Below the pieces are notes generated by a model. That model was given only the letters and a program-made list of their open reading frames with translations, was not told where the DNA came from and searched no databases. The position numbers and the translations under genes were made by a program. A DNA stretch of 5,872 bases, taken from assembly GCA_964384625.1 (NCBI GenBank), contig CAYLNH010000362.1:1-5872 (forward strand), in the 5' to 3' direction. The number at the start of each line of letters is the position of its first letter. Position 1 is the stretch's first letter. The stretch is from CAYLNH01 sp964384625. Its GTDB lineage: Bacteria > Verrucomicrobiota > Lentisphaeria > JABSQK01. This document shows, piece by piece, positions 5,629 through 5,872 of the stretch.

Positions 5629-5872
5629 AATAATTCTGCCCCAAAATAATTCTGCCTTCTCTTCTCCCCCGCCCTCTCCTTTCCGTAATAATTCTGCCCT
5701 CAAATAATTCTGCCTTCTCTTCTTCCCCTCCCTCTCCTTTCCGCAATAATTCTGCCCCAAAACAATTCTGCCTTCTCTTCTTCCCCGCCCTCTCCTTTCC
5801 GTAATAATTCTGCCCCCAAATAATTCTGCCTTCTCTTCTCCCCCGCCCTCTCCTTTCCGTAATAATTCTGCC
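5629..5872 (-). repeat. Right repeat array, four and a fraction 58-bp units, inverted relative to the left array
   Basis: Units begin at 5629, 5687, 5745 and 5803, each 58 bp, and a fifth starts at 5861 and is cut by the window end after 12 bases. Each unit has two copies of AATAATTCTGCC (the reverse complement of the left-array 12-mer) at a 16-bp offset, then a 30-bp pyrimidine-rich block ending CTCTCCTTTCCG followed by T or C. Of nine 12-mers eight are exact; the one at 5761 is AACAATTCTGCC. Spacer blocks differ by only a few bases between units. The period is not a multiple of three and there is no coding signal. Confidence 0.95.

Noticed and set aside
5485..5760. Open frame on the minus strand reading through the right array
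   Set aside because: It translates the repeat units, whose 58-bp period is not a multiple of three, and overlaps the GxxExxY start in another frame. It has no family resemblance.
5629..5872. CRISPR-like array (28-bp repeat plus 30-bp spacer)
   Set aside because: The dimensions resemble CRISPR, but the 'spacers' are nearly identical in every unit and are low-complexity pyrimidine, the repeat is two direct copies of one 12-mer, and no cas gene is present.
4455..5872. Insertion sequence or transposon
   Set aside because: The inverted arrays suggest terminal repeats, but there is no transposase or integrase, no target-site duplication can be tested, and the GxxExxY family is not a known transposase. 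Kept only as a hypothesis.

Overview
The window reads as a piece of a GC-rich bacterial scaffold, probably a draft or metagenome assembly because it contains a run of exactly 100 Ns (4537-4636). Protein content suggests the PVC group (Planctomycetota, Lentisphaerota, Kiritimatiellota or Verrucomicrobiota). The reasons are the uncharacterised 263-residue protein, the large cellobiose-phosphorylase-like enzyme, a long-form GxxExxY protein, and abundant short tandem and inverted repeats between genes. This placement is recall plus inference; there is no rRNA or other marker gene to confirm it.

Layout. 1-58 is the end of an 8-bp tandem repeat (CGAAACTC, seven copies). 59-163 has no gene but holds two perfect hairpins, one directly after the stop codon of the first gene. 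164-955 (minus) encodes a conserved protein of unknown function with a very basic central segment. 956-1192 is a divergent intergenic region with a candidate promoter and paired inverted motifs. 1193-4423 (plus) encodes a 1076-residue protein related to cellobiose phosphorylase, in the GH94/GH149/GH161 (clan GH-Q) type. 4455-4718 is a tandem array built on the 12-mer GGCAGAATTATT and interrupted by the assembly gap. 4713-5522 (minus) encodes a 269-residue GxxExxY (PD-(D/E)XK-like) protein. 5523-5628 is its promoter region. 5629-5872 is a second array of the same 12-mer in opposite orientation, running off the window end.

The first two genes are divergent and could share regulation across 956-1192, but nothing shows a common pathway. 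The GH gene and the GxxExxY gene converge on the left array. The most unusual structure is the GxxExxY gene lying between two inverted, purine/pyrimidine-biased arrays with the same 12-mer and the same 16-bp pairing offset but different spacer blocks (67-bp and 58-bp units). This looks like a cassette-like or repeat-associated unit. Its function, and whether it moves, cannot be decided from the sequence alone.
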